A stretch of DNA of 64,000 nucleotides from Cystobasidium ongulense (Eukaryota; Basidiomycota; Cystobasidiomycetes; Cystobasidiales; Cystobasidiaceae): positions 1,116,001 to 1,180,000 of the forward strand of contig BQUP01000005.1 of assembly GCA_022835595.1 (NCBI GenBank), written 5' to 3'. Below are positions 22,587 to 33,400 of the stretch, piece after piece (the first letter of the stretch is position 1; every line of letters starts with the position of its first letter). The position numbers were made by a program, and so were the translations under genes. The notes under the pieces are model-generated. The model worked only from the letters and a program-made list of their open reading frames with translations. It did not search any database and was not told the origin of the DNA.

Positions 22587-24787
22587 ATGGGAAGCACGGC
22601 GCAGGTCGGCGCTGATCAACCTGTACCCTTGCAAGCCATCGAAAGACCACTCGCTCCCCCCGCCGTCGAAAAGCTAAATGGATGGCAGCTCTTTGAGAAG
22701 ATGGGAAGACCAAAATTTGTGGTGGCTGTAAGGCTGAAGATCTCCTGCCCTTACAATCCAGCTCGAGGCTGACATCCCTTTCCTCCGTCTTGTCTAGCCC
22801 ATGGTAGATCAAAGCGAACTCGTAAGCTCGGCGATGCTCAGTCTACGAACGTTACTTGCTAATGTACTTTGTCTAGGCGTGGCGAATACTGTCAAGATTG
22901 CATGGCGCTTCGATAGCCTACACACCCATGATTCACAGTACTCTCTTCTCAACCGAGTCCAACCAAAAGTACAGAACAGATCTCTTTGACCTGGCTTCGG
23001 GAGAGGAAGGCCATGTGCAGCTCGATAGACCCCTCGTGGCGCAGTTCTGCTCGAATAATAAGGATACATTCTTCAAAGCTGCAACTATAGTTGCAGAGAG
23101 CGGTCAGGTGGACGCGGTTGACCTAAACCTCGTAAGCGGCATTACCGGATGGAATCATCGGGAGACTGCGTATTCCCTGCTAATCCTCCAATGTTCTCCA
23201 GGGCTGTCCGCAAGGTATAGCGAAAAAGGGAAATTATGGCGCTTTTCTCATGGAGGACTGGGAAAATATATCAGCAATGAGTCCGTACTTGAATCACTTT
23301 AGCTATTGAGTGTGGAACTGAGATACCTCTTATTTGCAGTCCGGCACATGCACGAACACCTGCCAGTCCCAATAACCGCCAAATTCAGATGCTACGACTC
23401 GCTGGAGAAGACGCTTGAATACGCAAGAATGCTGGAATCGTCTGGAGCGCAGATTCTGACGATACATGGGAGGACCCGAGACCAAAAAGGACAGTTGACG
23501 GGACTTGCAGACTGGTGAGCGAACACATCGTAACTAGACAATCAGATTCACGGGACTAACTACAGATCTCGTTGCCCTTTAATCCTCATTCAGGTCCAAG
23601 ATCAAGGCGGTCAAGCAAGCGGTCAAGGTTCCAGTTTTTGCCAATGGAAACATCCTATCAGCGCACGATCTGACGCGTTGCCTCGAAGAAACAGGCGTAG
23701 ATGGCATCATGTCCGCCGAAGGCAATTTATACAATCCTGCTTTATTCGAACCCTTGAACCGGGAAAGCATACCACCCTACCGCGCTTCCTTACCTATCGA
23801 GCTACAATCAGCATTAGATGGAATCGACGCAAGGTATATACCACATACGGAAGCTGCGTATTATCCTATTACCCAACTTGCTAGACAGTACTTAGCTGTA
23901 GTAGCGCACTTGAAGACGAGAACAGCAATATCAGCTATCAAAGCTCATCTGTACAAACTCTGGAAACCACTCTTTAATATGGAAAGTATGATAGACTACA
24001 GAGTCAGATTGGGAAACGTCAAAGGGAATGGTCAGATTGATTCCCGCGAGGCCTGGCTTGGCGTGGTGAAAGCCTACGAGGATTTGGTAGATGAAGCGGA
24101 GCAGAGACTGCAGGTATGTGATAAGCGACCGTTTTTGGAGCTTTATAAAAATGCTAATGGCTCGCACCGGGACTGCAGGATCAATACGCGCAAGGGAAAT
24201 TAGCATTCAATCCGATGGCAGCACTTCCCATGTCACACGACGTTTCGTCTGTACCATGCTCGCACGCGCAAGCATATCTGCGGCCGTTGCCTAGCACAGA
24301 TGCCGAAAAGTTAACAAAGCGGAGCTTAAGTGAGGTTGCAGGAGAAGATGAGCAGCTTGTCAAGAAAGCACGTGAGAATTCACCCATACGTGACGTTCAA
24401 GTACTTCAAGCTCCAGTGCGGTGTCCAGCCTGCAATGCCAATATGGCTTCAGCACGCTGCTCGAGGAAAACATGCAAGAAATGTTGTCTGGAAAAGAATG
24501 CCGAGGAAGAAAAGGCTTTTATCGAAAATAAAACGAATGGTGGTCTAGAATCAGAGTATCAACCTTTATGCGAGATGCACTTGGAGAAAGTCAAGAAAGC
24601 GCAAGAGCAGAGAGACCAATTGAAAGCATACAGACAAGCGAAGAAGGATAAAGCCAAGGAAATCAAAGAGATTGAACAGAGTCAAAAAGAAGCGAGACAA
24701 GCTGGAAAGAGGAAAGGATCTAAGAGTAAGAATGCTGGTTTAATCCAGGTAGAGCCGGCTGAGGAGGCGAATACTGTGGTAGTCTAA
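22587..24787 (+). CDS. DUS1: tRNA-dihydrouridine(16/17) synthase
   Basis: Seven exons, start MGSTAQVGADQPVPLQ at 22587. Dus motifs: KFVVAPMVDQSELAWRILSR (FMN binding), MIHSTLFSTESNQKYR, PLVAQFCSNNKDTFFKA, VDLNLGCPQGIAKKGNYG with the catalytic Cys, RHMHEHLPVPITAKFR, ILTIHGRTRDQKGQLTG, VPVFANGNI and GVDGIMSAEGNLYNPALF. Dus1 reduces U16/U17 in tRNA with FMN and NAD(P)H. A tail of nearly 200 residues follows the barrel. It contains CPACNANMASARCSRKTCKK and CC, a Cys cluster likely to bind metal, and a long Lys/Glu coiled-coil (KVKKAQEQRDQLKAYRQ). Two intron phases set the GCPQG and RHMHE joins. Stop at 24785-24787. Confidence 0.93.
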
Positions 24788-24910
24788 GTGTCTTTGCAGT
24801 CCATTGTGTGTTTAGACTACTGACAGGAGTAGGCGAGATGGTAATAGTCGTGATGACCTGTAATGTAGGGTCAAGCTGTAGGTACATAAGGTTCAGGAGT
24901 CTTAAGCTTG

Positions 24911-25537
24911 TCAGGAGTCTCTGATTTTACGAACTCTGTACCTGTAGGTGAAGGGAGGCAGGAGGGAGAGCAGGCATGTGAGCTGACTTGATTGGCTAGA
25001 GTCAACAATGCTGAGGCATAAAGCAGCCGTCTTACTTTTGCTGGCAGCATTCAGGATCGCAGTAGAACGCTCCATGGTGCCCACATACAGCGGATTGTTG
25101 AGCTCTGCGGTGTTGTCTCGAGCATACTGTTCCAGCTTTGCTATAGATAGACGAGCCTGTTCAGCTGCGGCGGGAGCGTCGTCGAGGGCTAGATGGGCAT
25201 AGGCCAATGACTCGTGCGAGTGTGCGATGTTGAGGGGGTGGGCGAGCTCCCAGATAGCTGCTTTGGCCAGGACTTGACCCAGGAAGAGAGTTGTGCGAGG
25301 TTCGGTCATGCAGAACTCGCGCATGCGTAAGACGATGTCTGTGGTGACCCCAATAGGCTCGCCAGAGGTTTGGGCCTCGATGTCTGCAGCAGATGGCTGC
25401 GCTGCATCGCAACGTGGAGACTGCATCTTGACTGCTGAAGAGCGACAGGGACTGACAGGAGAGCGAGTGCAGGATGAGAGTGGGAGGGAGCGAGAGAGCG
25501 TGTCCGCATCATCGTATACTGTGTCTGGCATGTTCAT
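24911..25537 (-). CDS. unknown protein with TPR-like helical C-terminal half
   Basis: I take the ATG at 25537 (MNMPDTVYDDADTLSRSLPL); the frame is open further upstream to 25675 but has no better Met. The first part is Ser/Pro-rich. From DIVLRMREFCMTEPRTTLFL onward the sequence is helical: LAKAAIWELAHPLNIAHSHE, LAYAHLALDDAPAAAEQARL, SIAKLEQYARDNTAELNNPL, with the small-residue periodicity of tetratricopeptide-like hairpins. No known family is recognised. The last 35 residues (hydrophobic, then RYRVRKIRDS) may be intron sequence read through, since GTGAGC occurs near 24980. It converges with DUS1, 123 bases away. Confidence 0.55.
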   Translation of the reverse strand: MNMPDTVYDDADTLSRSLPLSSCTRSPVSPCRSSAVKMQSPRCDAAQPSAADIEAQTSGEPIGVTTDIVLRMREFCMTEPRTTLFLGQVLAKAAIWELAHPLNIAHSHESLAYAHLALDDAPAAAEQARLSIAKLEQYARDNTAELNNPLYVGTMERSTAILNAASKSKTAALCLSIVDSSQSSQLTCLLSLLPPFTYRYRVRKIRDS

Positions 25538-26740
25538 GTTGACGCTGCTCGCCTGTCGACGACGCGCGCGTCTCTGTTGCACCAGACAGGATGGGTCAGG
25601 CGGCCTTTCAGGAGCTGCGGCGTAGAATACAGGCTGGCAAGGAAGGTCCTGGAGAACCCTGTCAGGTAGTTGCAATCATGTGTATGATGAGGAGTGTCCA
25701 TAAAATCAAAGGGATTTGTACTAAATCGAAGCCACGGGCATGATCAGCATACGCTTGCAGGCCCGCAGGACACTTTAGCAACGACAAGCGCACCTGCTCC
25801 ACTTCTTTTCGTTTCCGAGAGCGACGAGAAGACGGTCCGCTACAACTTCAACGTAATGTACTGGCACATGAGAACGTCGTTCATTCCGATAAGGCCGACG
25901 GGGAGGGCCTTTGTTAGGAACTCCTTCTCAATGTTGACAGCTTAGATCAGCAAGTGTATTCAATTAGTTGTGTTCAACCAGAAGGATGTAATGTCGAGCT
26001 TGCAGCCCTGTCCAGCGCGTTTTCTTCGCGTCTGCAAGTTTTGCTGTGGTCCAGTCTATGTGGCTCATAGACTGGACCGCAGCAAACTTGCAGACGCGAA
26101 TAAAACGCGCTGGACAGGACACCAAGCACTACTGAATTCATATGCAGGAATGAGGGCACAGACGATGCAGCCAGTCTTGCTCTCTGTTGGTAGTTGGGTG
26201 GGCTAGTAGTATTTGCCACTCCACCAGGACGGAGCGGCGGAAAAGCCGGGCAGATTATCAGATGGGACATTTTGGAGATGTCCAAGGACAGGAGGGATCC
26301 AACACAGATCAGAGCATGGCTGCTATGATATGATGACAGCATGCCCACCCACTTGCTCATTCATTCCTCACCTCCATCACCCTCTCCCGCCAATTTACAA
26401 ACCACAATATCTTCCCTCGCCCTCACACGCGCCCGCGAACAATTAACGCGCCGCATTCCTTTGCTGGTGTTTTGAGGAATGTCGACGGAGGCGGGCCAGC
26501 GATGCGCAAGCTGGCTCCAGATGGCTGGAAACGGGCGTGTAGAGTGCAGTAAACGCGTTCTTCCTCGCGCGTCGCGTGTTTCCCGGATCGAAATGGCTGG
26601 CATTTCTGTTTGCGGGTGGGCAGGAAATTAGAAGCTGGAATGGAATTGGAGAAGCTCTCTCTCTCTTCTCTCTTCTCATTCTTCATTCTCATACACCTAT
26701 TACTACCATCCACACACTCTCTCACCACTCTACTCTCACC
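25538..26740. other. 1.2-kb intergenic region with a large hairpin
   Basis: It separates the helical protein gene from RNR2. It contains the inverted repeat at 26008-26117 and a pyrimidine-rich stretch (26655-26740) just before the RNR2 start. An 83-residue frame at 25694-25945 has no recognised family. Confidence 0.6.
26008..26117. repeat. near-perfect inverted repeat (52-53 bp arms, 5-base loop)
   Basis: The left arm 26008-26060 starts CTGTCCAGCGCGTTTT and ends CCAGTCTATG. The right arm 26066-26117 is its reverse complement except for two substitutions and one single-base indel; the loop is TGGCT. The transcript of either strand would fold into one long stem. No flanking target-site duplication is obvious and no transposase frame is near. 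It could be a foldback/MITE-like element, a hairpin small-RNA source, or a structured regulatory site. Confidence 0.95.
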
Positions 26741-28652
26741 ATGTCTGCTGCTCTCGAAACTCCCACCAAGGCCGCCGCTTCTGCTCTCGCCAACCTCGAC
26801 TTCTCCAGCGAACAGAAGAGCACCAAAGAGCCCTCTCTGCTCTCCAAGATGCAGGCAGAGGCTGAGCAAGCAAACGGCAGCAAGCCAGTCACTGCAAAGT
26901 CGATGAACCGCGGCGAAGGGCGCGTCTATGCCCAGATTGAGATGGGCGATGGCCGCCTCGAGCAGCACGTCTCGACCGTCCCGCGAGGAAAGTTTGTCGG
27001 CGACCTCTCCATCACGGACGACTCGATGGAGCCACTCTTACAAGAGACAGAGCAGCGCTTTGTCTTGTTCCCTATCCAATACCACGACGTGAGTCCTTGC
27101 TGTCTGCTTGCCTGCTGGTGGGTGGGCGAAAGAGCTCTACAGCGCCACCATCATGCAGGCAAGTTTGACACAAAGCATACAACATCATATTGACATCTAT
27201 TCACACAGATCTGGGCCATGTACAAGAAAGCCGAGGCCTCATTCTTCCGTCTTATTCCTTTCCCCTGCCGGTCTCTCGCATCTTCCCGTTGGAATTTCCG
27301 TCGGGCTTTCCGATGGTGGATGCAGGAGAAAGGCAGAAGCTTTTCGTATTCCCTAGCTAATCCTTGAATGCCGTCTACAGTGGACTGCCGAGGAAATAGA
27401 CCTCTCCAAGGATATTCACGACTGGGACAACCGCATGAACAAGGATGAAAGACACTTCATCTCGCACGTCCTCGCCTTTTTCGCTTCAGCCGACGGAATC
27501 GTCAACGAGAACCTTCTCGAGCGGTTCTCGAATGAGGTTCAGGTTGCCGAAGCCCGGTGCTTCTATGGCTTCCAGATCATGATGTGGGTCCCTCTTCTGT
27601 TCATTCTGCTGCTGCGGTCGTAGCTTCTTCAATTATTCCCGCATACTGACTTTCTCGATCGCCATCACCTATTACAGCGAAAACATCCACGCCGAAGTCT
27701 ACTCGCTCCTCATCGACACATACATTCGTGAAACCGCTGAACGTACCAAGCTCTTCAATGCCATCCAGACCATGCGCCCCATTGCCCGAAAAGCCGAATG
27801 GGCTCTTACCTGGATTTCCGATAAGGACTCGTCGTTCGGCGAGAGACTTGTGGCGTTCGCTGCTGTAGAGGGCATCTTCTTCTCTGGCTCTTTCGCATCC
27901 ATCTTCTGGCTCAAGAAGCGAGGCCTTATGCCCGGCTTGACCTTCTCGAACGAGCTCATCTCCAGAGACGAAGGCCTCCACACCGACTTTGCATGCTTGC
28001 TCTTCTCCCACCTTAAGCGTCGTCCTCACCCAGACGTTGTTGAAGCAATCATTGTAAGTTCTCCTTCAAACGTCCTTCTACATCGGCCACAGCTAAACAG
28101 AATTCACTCGCAGGTCCAAGCCGTCGACATCGAGAAGGAGTTCTTAACAAAGGCTCTCCCCGTCGGCCTCATCGGAATGAACGACGTTCTCATGTGCCAG
28201 TACATTGAATTTGTAGCGGACCGTCTTCTCGTTGCTCTAGGAAACGAAAAGAAGTGGAACAGGTGAGCTTGTCGTTGCTAAAGTATTCTGCGGGCCTGCA
28301 AGCGTATGCTGATCATGCCCGTGGCTTCGGAATTTAGTACAAATCCCTTTGATTTTATGGACATGATTTCACTTGCTGGCAAGACGTACGTACACTCATC
28401 GTTATTCTAGAGTTCCCAAGCTGACTTGAGGTTTTTCCTGATTTTGCCACCATTTTTCTTCCCTACAGTAATTTCTTCGAGAAGAGGTTAGTTCTTAGCA
28501 TTCCTACAATAACCAAGACATCCCGCTGATATTACTGTTGCTTTTTTCCTAACAGAGTTGGTGACTACGCGAAGATGGGTGTCGCCAAGCGCACAGATGG
28601 CGACGAAAACACAGAAGGTGCTCATGCCTTCTCAACTGAGGCCGACTTCTAA
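26741..28652 (+). CDS. RNR2: ribonucleotide reductase small subunit (R2)
   Basis: Start [20 protein letters not shown] at 26741. Eight exons by homology. Diiron ligands and radical site: [11 protein letters not shown] (Asp), VNENLLERF (Glu), [16 protein letters not shown] (Glu, His and the radical Tyr), then [20 protein letters not shown] and [16 protein letters not shown] (Glu, Glu, His). The C-terminus FSTEADF is the R1-docking heptapeptide. R2 makes the tyrosyl radical needed for dNTP synthesis in the cytosol. All catalytic residues are present, so this is a true R2 rather than an Rnr4-like partner. Two splice oddities: the intron between EASF and WTAEE (27245-27380) lacks a GT or GC donor in phase, and an 18-nt microexon (28469-28486) encodes NFFEKR. 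Stop at 28650-28652. Confidence 0.96.
28469..28486 (+). other. RNR2: 18-nt microexon of RNR2
   Basis: Acceptor CCCTACAG before TAATTTC, donor GAAGAG|GTTAGT. It joins SLAGKT to NFFEKR and VGDYAKMG, the conserved R2 C-terminal sequence. Confidence 0.9.
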
Positions 28653-29272
28653 TCGATCTCCAATGCCATCTCCTTGGTCAATGATGGACTCACTCAAGGA
28701 GCATCATCATCTCGAGGTCAAGCTCATCCGGTATTGACTTTCCGCCACCTCGCAAAGGTCGACACCACATAACACAATCAACTCTTGCAATAAACTCTAG
28801 AACATCTAGCTCCAGAATTGCTTAGATGACTTTCGCCTACACTAGTGTCCCAAGTGGCATTGCAAAACACCCCGACTTCTCGTCTTCATCTATTCATTTT
28901 AATGCAAACATTAAGTAGTCATTGCTATAGTACCCACCTTTTCTTCTTTTTTCTTGTAGCTGGAACAGTAGTATTCCAACTCTCACGCTAGTATACCGAA
29001 TGCCTTTGTTTGTTTCGATGTGTCTTCTTGTTGTCAACAATAGGTCTGCACAAATTCCCCTGCTCAATGCTCATGCAAGGAAGGTTAAACATTTTGAAGC
29101 AAATATTCGTTCATTGCACTCGTGTCGATGCACATACTTCTCCTCTCCTACTGAACGCAAGTCCGATTATCGAATGCTTATTATATCGCCTTAGAGGGGT
29201 CTCTACAATCTTTGTACATCTGCAAGTCTGTATCTTCCTAATCTAACCACGAGCGAGCGAAACAGTAGGAGT
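28653..29272. other. intergenic region, no gene seen
   Basis: 3' flank of RNR2 and promoter side of the next gene. Open frames at 29000-29246 are AT-rich and unsupported. Confidence 0.5.
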
Positions 29273-30277
29273 ATGACTGTGTTTTTTCCGCGCACCAATG
29301 CCATCTTGCGAACAACGCGCTTCTGCGATGCGTGGTATGTCATAGCGGTAAGACTTGTTCCGCCCATTTGCACGTGCATATCTACGGACCATCAAGCCAT
29401 AGCCCGCAGAGAAGAACAATTGCAGTAGTGGACATGGAAGCTGACGCCCGGATCATGCACTCTAGACTGCTGCCCTTGCTGCTGGCGGACAGAGCCAGAT
29501 CATTCCGAACGTTTACAAGCAAGCTGTCGGCAACTTGGGACCGGCGCCAACTACAAAGCAACCCGCAATAGTAGACTGGCAAGACGACTTGCCTCGTAGG
29601 CGTGTGGTCCGCAAGATGAGAGAAACGTTGGTCAAAAGTACGATCCTCGTCGGGGTCGCTCATTGCATCGAAGCCAGCTGGGTACTGTCTGGAGCTTTGG
29701 AAGAAGGCGATAAGGTGGGTGTCTTCCTACCTAAGCCTAGCCGAAACTAACACGCAGTATGCGCTGGGATTAGGACGACACTTTCGTACGCGAAGGATAC
29801 GATACAGATGGAAAAGCTCTGCAGCGAGGGAGTCGAGGTCTCGGTCGCATCTATCAGCACAATGATGCCAGCTTGATGGAAAAGTTCGGCAAGGCTGGCA
29901 TTCCGGATATTGGTTAGTTGCTCATCGAAGCTCAAGTAGACCAAGCCGACTGACTCGATGACCCAGCCTGGCTGTCTCGCGCCGTCACCTATGGACAGCT
30001 CCTCGAGCCGATCCGGCCAGAAACTCCAAAAGCAGCGCTAGACGTCTTCGAAAACAGCCTGCTCACATTGACATGTCTCATTGGAAAGAATGCGTACAGG
30101 GAAATCATGTGGCATCTGAGAGGCTGTCTCCGGATAGGCATGTCGGCGGATGAAGTAGAAACCTGCCAGCAGGCAATAGAGGCGTGCTTAGACGAAGTAC
30201 GAGAGTATCAGAGTGAGAACAAAGAAGTGAAAAAGATGCCGAGGGTTACAGATGTCACGGAAGAAGATACTCTTTAA
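29273..30277 (+). CDS. AhpD-like / carboxymuconolactone decarboxylase-like protein
   Basis: Four exons: 29273-29347, 29466-29715, 29774-29912 and 29967-30277. Exon 1 (MTVFFPRTNAILRTTRFCDA, WYVIA) joins to TAALAAGGQSQIIPNVYKQA. The helical core is RRRVVRKMRETLVKSTILVG, VAHCIEASWVLSGALEEGDK, then SRGLGRIYQHNDASLMEKFG and LLTLTCLIGKNAYREIMWHL. This matches fungal AhpD-like proteins. The bacterial AhpD CxxC redox pair is absent (only one Cys, in VAHCIE), so peroxidase activity is unlikely. The molecular role is unknown; the N-terminal Arg-rich stretch could target mitochondria. Confidence 0.8.
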
Positions 30278-30422
30278 TGATATTACATCAACAGAAACTT
30301 CTGGAGGAACTTCTGACTGAAAGTAAAGCTCGATAAATGCTACAATAACAACAATTCGTTATAGAAGACGTTATTGACTGAGTGACCGTCTCGTCAAGCC
30401 CGAAAAACAACCCAGGTTGGGT

Positions 30423-33400
30423 TTAGGTGCCATTGCTTCGTATAGAATCCGATGCCTCACTATCGCTACTGTCGTCCTCCTCGCCTCCCTGTCGGACATG
30501 CGAAGAACGCAAAGGCGAGGTCTTGATGCTATCTTCGGGACCTAGCGAAGATAGGCGAGATCGCAAGCCTGAGGTGAAACTCCGTCGGCGATCCCGATCT
30601 CCGCTTCTGTCGCCCACGTGAGAAAGCAGGCGCTGTTGTACATGCTGTTGCACGGCATTCTTTGGCTTTCGCGCTGATGTCAGAAGCTGGCCAAGTAAAG
30701 TTGCGCTCTGAGACCAAATGCTGGATTTGAAATCCTTCTTGATATTTTCGTAGAGGTCAAAGTAGGTCCAGATGCGGTTGCAATGTATAATTGTGGGACT
30801 CTTGTATATGAGACCGTACACATCCGGAAGAGTAGTCGACTTGTCGCCCTGTACGCACAGAACAGTCAGCAACCTTGGTCAATTTAATCACGATATACAG
30901 AGGATGCGTCTTACCTTGAAAGACAGACAGAGAACCGTCGGGAATAGCTCTACATGCAAGAAAGTCCGGTTGGCCCGAGCGCGCTCTCTCATATCGTCTG
31001 CATCGAGGTAATCATCGCGCGGAGCGATGTCGCCTATATTTATGCTACTTGGCGTCAAGTCTTCCAAAGGATTGCGTAGCACTGACCTCGGTCGGCTGCT
31101 AGGGAGCGAAACTTGCGAAGCTGAAGCAGAGGGAATGGAGAGTATGCTTGACTTGGCGATGCTGGGCGGACGCTTGGAAATTGTTGGTGCAGGAGCGGAC
31201 AAGCTTTCCGACGAGCGGTTGCGCAGAGCTAGCTGAAGGCGATTGCTTTGACCGGAAGAAGGAGCTAACGATGACGAAGGTGCCCGCATGCCCGCAGGCC
31301 CATTGGTCACAGCCGACGGATCATGTTCGTCCGTATCTTTGTGCTCAATCGGACTGAAGAAGTAGTGCTTGAGCTTGTCGGCCATGCTTTGCTCCATTTG
31401 TAGTCTGATTGGATGCAGGTGCACTTGAAAGTGGTCAATAATTGGAATACCTCCGACCGGGCTGAGCATGCTCCAAATAACTGCTACGAAAATATCCGCC
31501 TTCATGAAGCGTGTCTCCATAACTGCTGGCGAGTATGGGTGTTTGGAAATAATCTCCGAAAAGTAGGGATCTACACCGCTATTGAGAGCAACGAGATCGC
31601 GGATGACCAGGTTGTTAGATATGCCGCCATCGCTGCGATTCTGCCAGCAAAAGTACACGTTGTTGACTGCCACCTTCGCCAACGGCTTGCCATCTCCTTC
31701 ACGCATATGCCACGTGATCTCTTTCGCTCTCGCGTCGAGCCGCATGCCTGTAGTCTTGCCCGAGCTGCGCGAAGCTTGTGAGGACTGCATTGCTTCAAGC
31801 CACGATGTCATGATGTCCTTCCGTTCATTGAATTCGTACATCTGCTGAGTGAGTATGATATACAGGTCTTCTTGGGAGCAGGACTTGTTTTCGAGGCCGT
31901 CGATGGTCCGGTGGTGTCTCCTTCGCAGCGCGCGAAGTTCGTTCTGCTGGTTCTCGACGTTTGTCGCGATATCGACGCTATCGGAAAAGTCTCGCGACAA
32001 TGCCAGCTGCTCTATTTCCTGCGTTCTTGCTTTCTGATTTGGATCCGTGTAGAGTATAAGATTGGTGATTACGTCGTAGATTGCAGCGAAGTGTACGGAA
32101 GTAGCATTAACGGTGAATCGCTCGCACACAACGCTGAAGCGATCCACTGTACGGTCACAGCCGGCGGCGCCACTGTCGCCATGTCCACCAGACTGACCTA
32201 TCAACCGAAGCCGGTTGTTCTTGTCGTAAGTCAACTGTGCGCTTGTGGGCGCAACAATTGTGTCGAGATCCTTCGTATACGCTGTAAGGCCAGCAAGCAA
32301 CTCTAACGGGACAAACGCGTCCGCGTGACTCAGCAAAGTCTCCTTACGGCCGCTTCGCCAACCCCGAAGGTGAGGATAAAAGGCCTGAAGGGCATCGACC
32401 CTGCCGAAACTGCGATGCATGACCACAGCATTGATGGGGTCGTCTGCATGGTCTACGTCGATGATGGAACATATGCGCAGTTGTACAGCTTGCGAGGCTA
32501 TCACTACGGTCGAAGAGTGTCCGCTGATCTCGGAGTACAGACATAATTGCGGTTTGAGAATTGAGACGAGGAAGCTGTTCTGAGACCGCTCGTGAGATCC
32601 GAGTTGTTCCCGTAGAACTGTCATGGGATCAGAGTCGTCTTCCGCTGCCCTCGGTGCATCGGACGAGCTATGTTTGATGCCGTTACTGTCCCGTGGAAGC
32701 TCGCTTTCTTTGCGAGGATCAGTCACCTCTGCTAGGAGAGCGTCCAGTAAGTCCAATGTTTCAGAGTCTTGTGCTGCCGAAACAGCTTCGGTTTTTGAGG
32801 GTCTATTACCCTTGTTATCGTTGACAGCTTGTTCTCGTCCGGTGTAGAAGTTCTTTTTCGTCTCCTTGGCAAAATCTTTGATAAACTTGATCGCTTTAGC
32901 AGTCATGGCATCTGAGAAGTGGGTAGGGTATCAGCAAGGGGGATCGTCCCGAGATGGAGTAAGTAGCGGCAAACACGCACATTTAAAGAAGCGACGCTGG
33001 CGAGAGCTGTAGTAATACCGAAGTAAGATGTCTCGTATCCGCTGCGATACGACGACGTTCGGATTATGGACCATCAAGCGATTGGTCCACTTATCTAGAT
33101 CCTGGAATACGTGGAAATCTGGTATATGCTCTTTATCTAGCATCGTATCTACAAGTTCGGCTTCTTGAGCTGTCCTTTGCGCGCCAGGAGGTAACGATGA
33201 AGTCGATGCTTTGCGTTCTCTGTACGATTGGAAGCGAAGCACGCTCATTTTGGCGACCTGAAGGCGGTTCTGCACATCCTCCACTTCTTTGTTGGGCTAA
33301 GTCATGTCAAGATCGAACTTAGCATCTCCTGTATAGCAAGAGTTCGGCATTTGGTTGTACGTACAGAGTTGGGATCTTGTTGTAGGAGACGGGCTAGTTC

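Noticed and set aside
24215-24548. Separate gene at the 3' end of DUS1
   Set aside because: Splicing from LQ into DQYAQGKLAFNP keeps one frame into this segment, so it is the DUS1 C-terminal exon.
26423-26968. 181-residue minus-strand frame across the RNR2 start
   Set aside because: Antisense shadow of RNR2 exon 1 and its pyrimidine-rich leader.
27241-27364. RNR2 exon 2 reading on as [17 protein letters not shown]
   Set aside because: It replaces the invariant [12 protein letters not shown] iron-site region and soon meets a stop, so it must be intron.
29332-29571. Alternative first exon with MEADARIMHSRLLPLLLADR for the AhpD-like gene
   Set aside because: Its frame does not join to QIIPNVYKQAV; the exon 29273-29347 gives a continuous protein with a normal intron.
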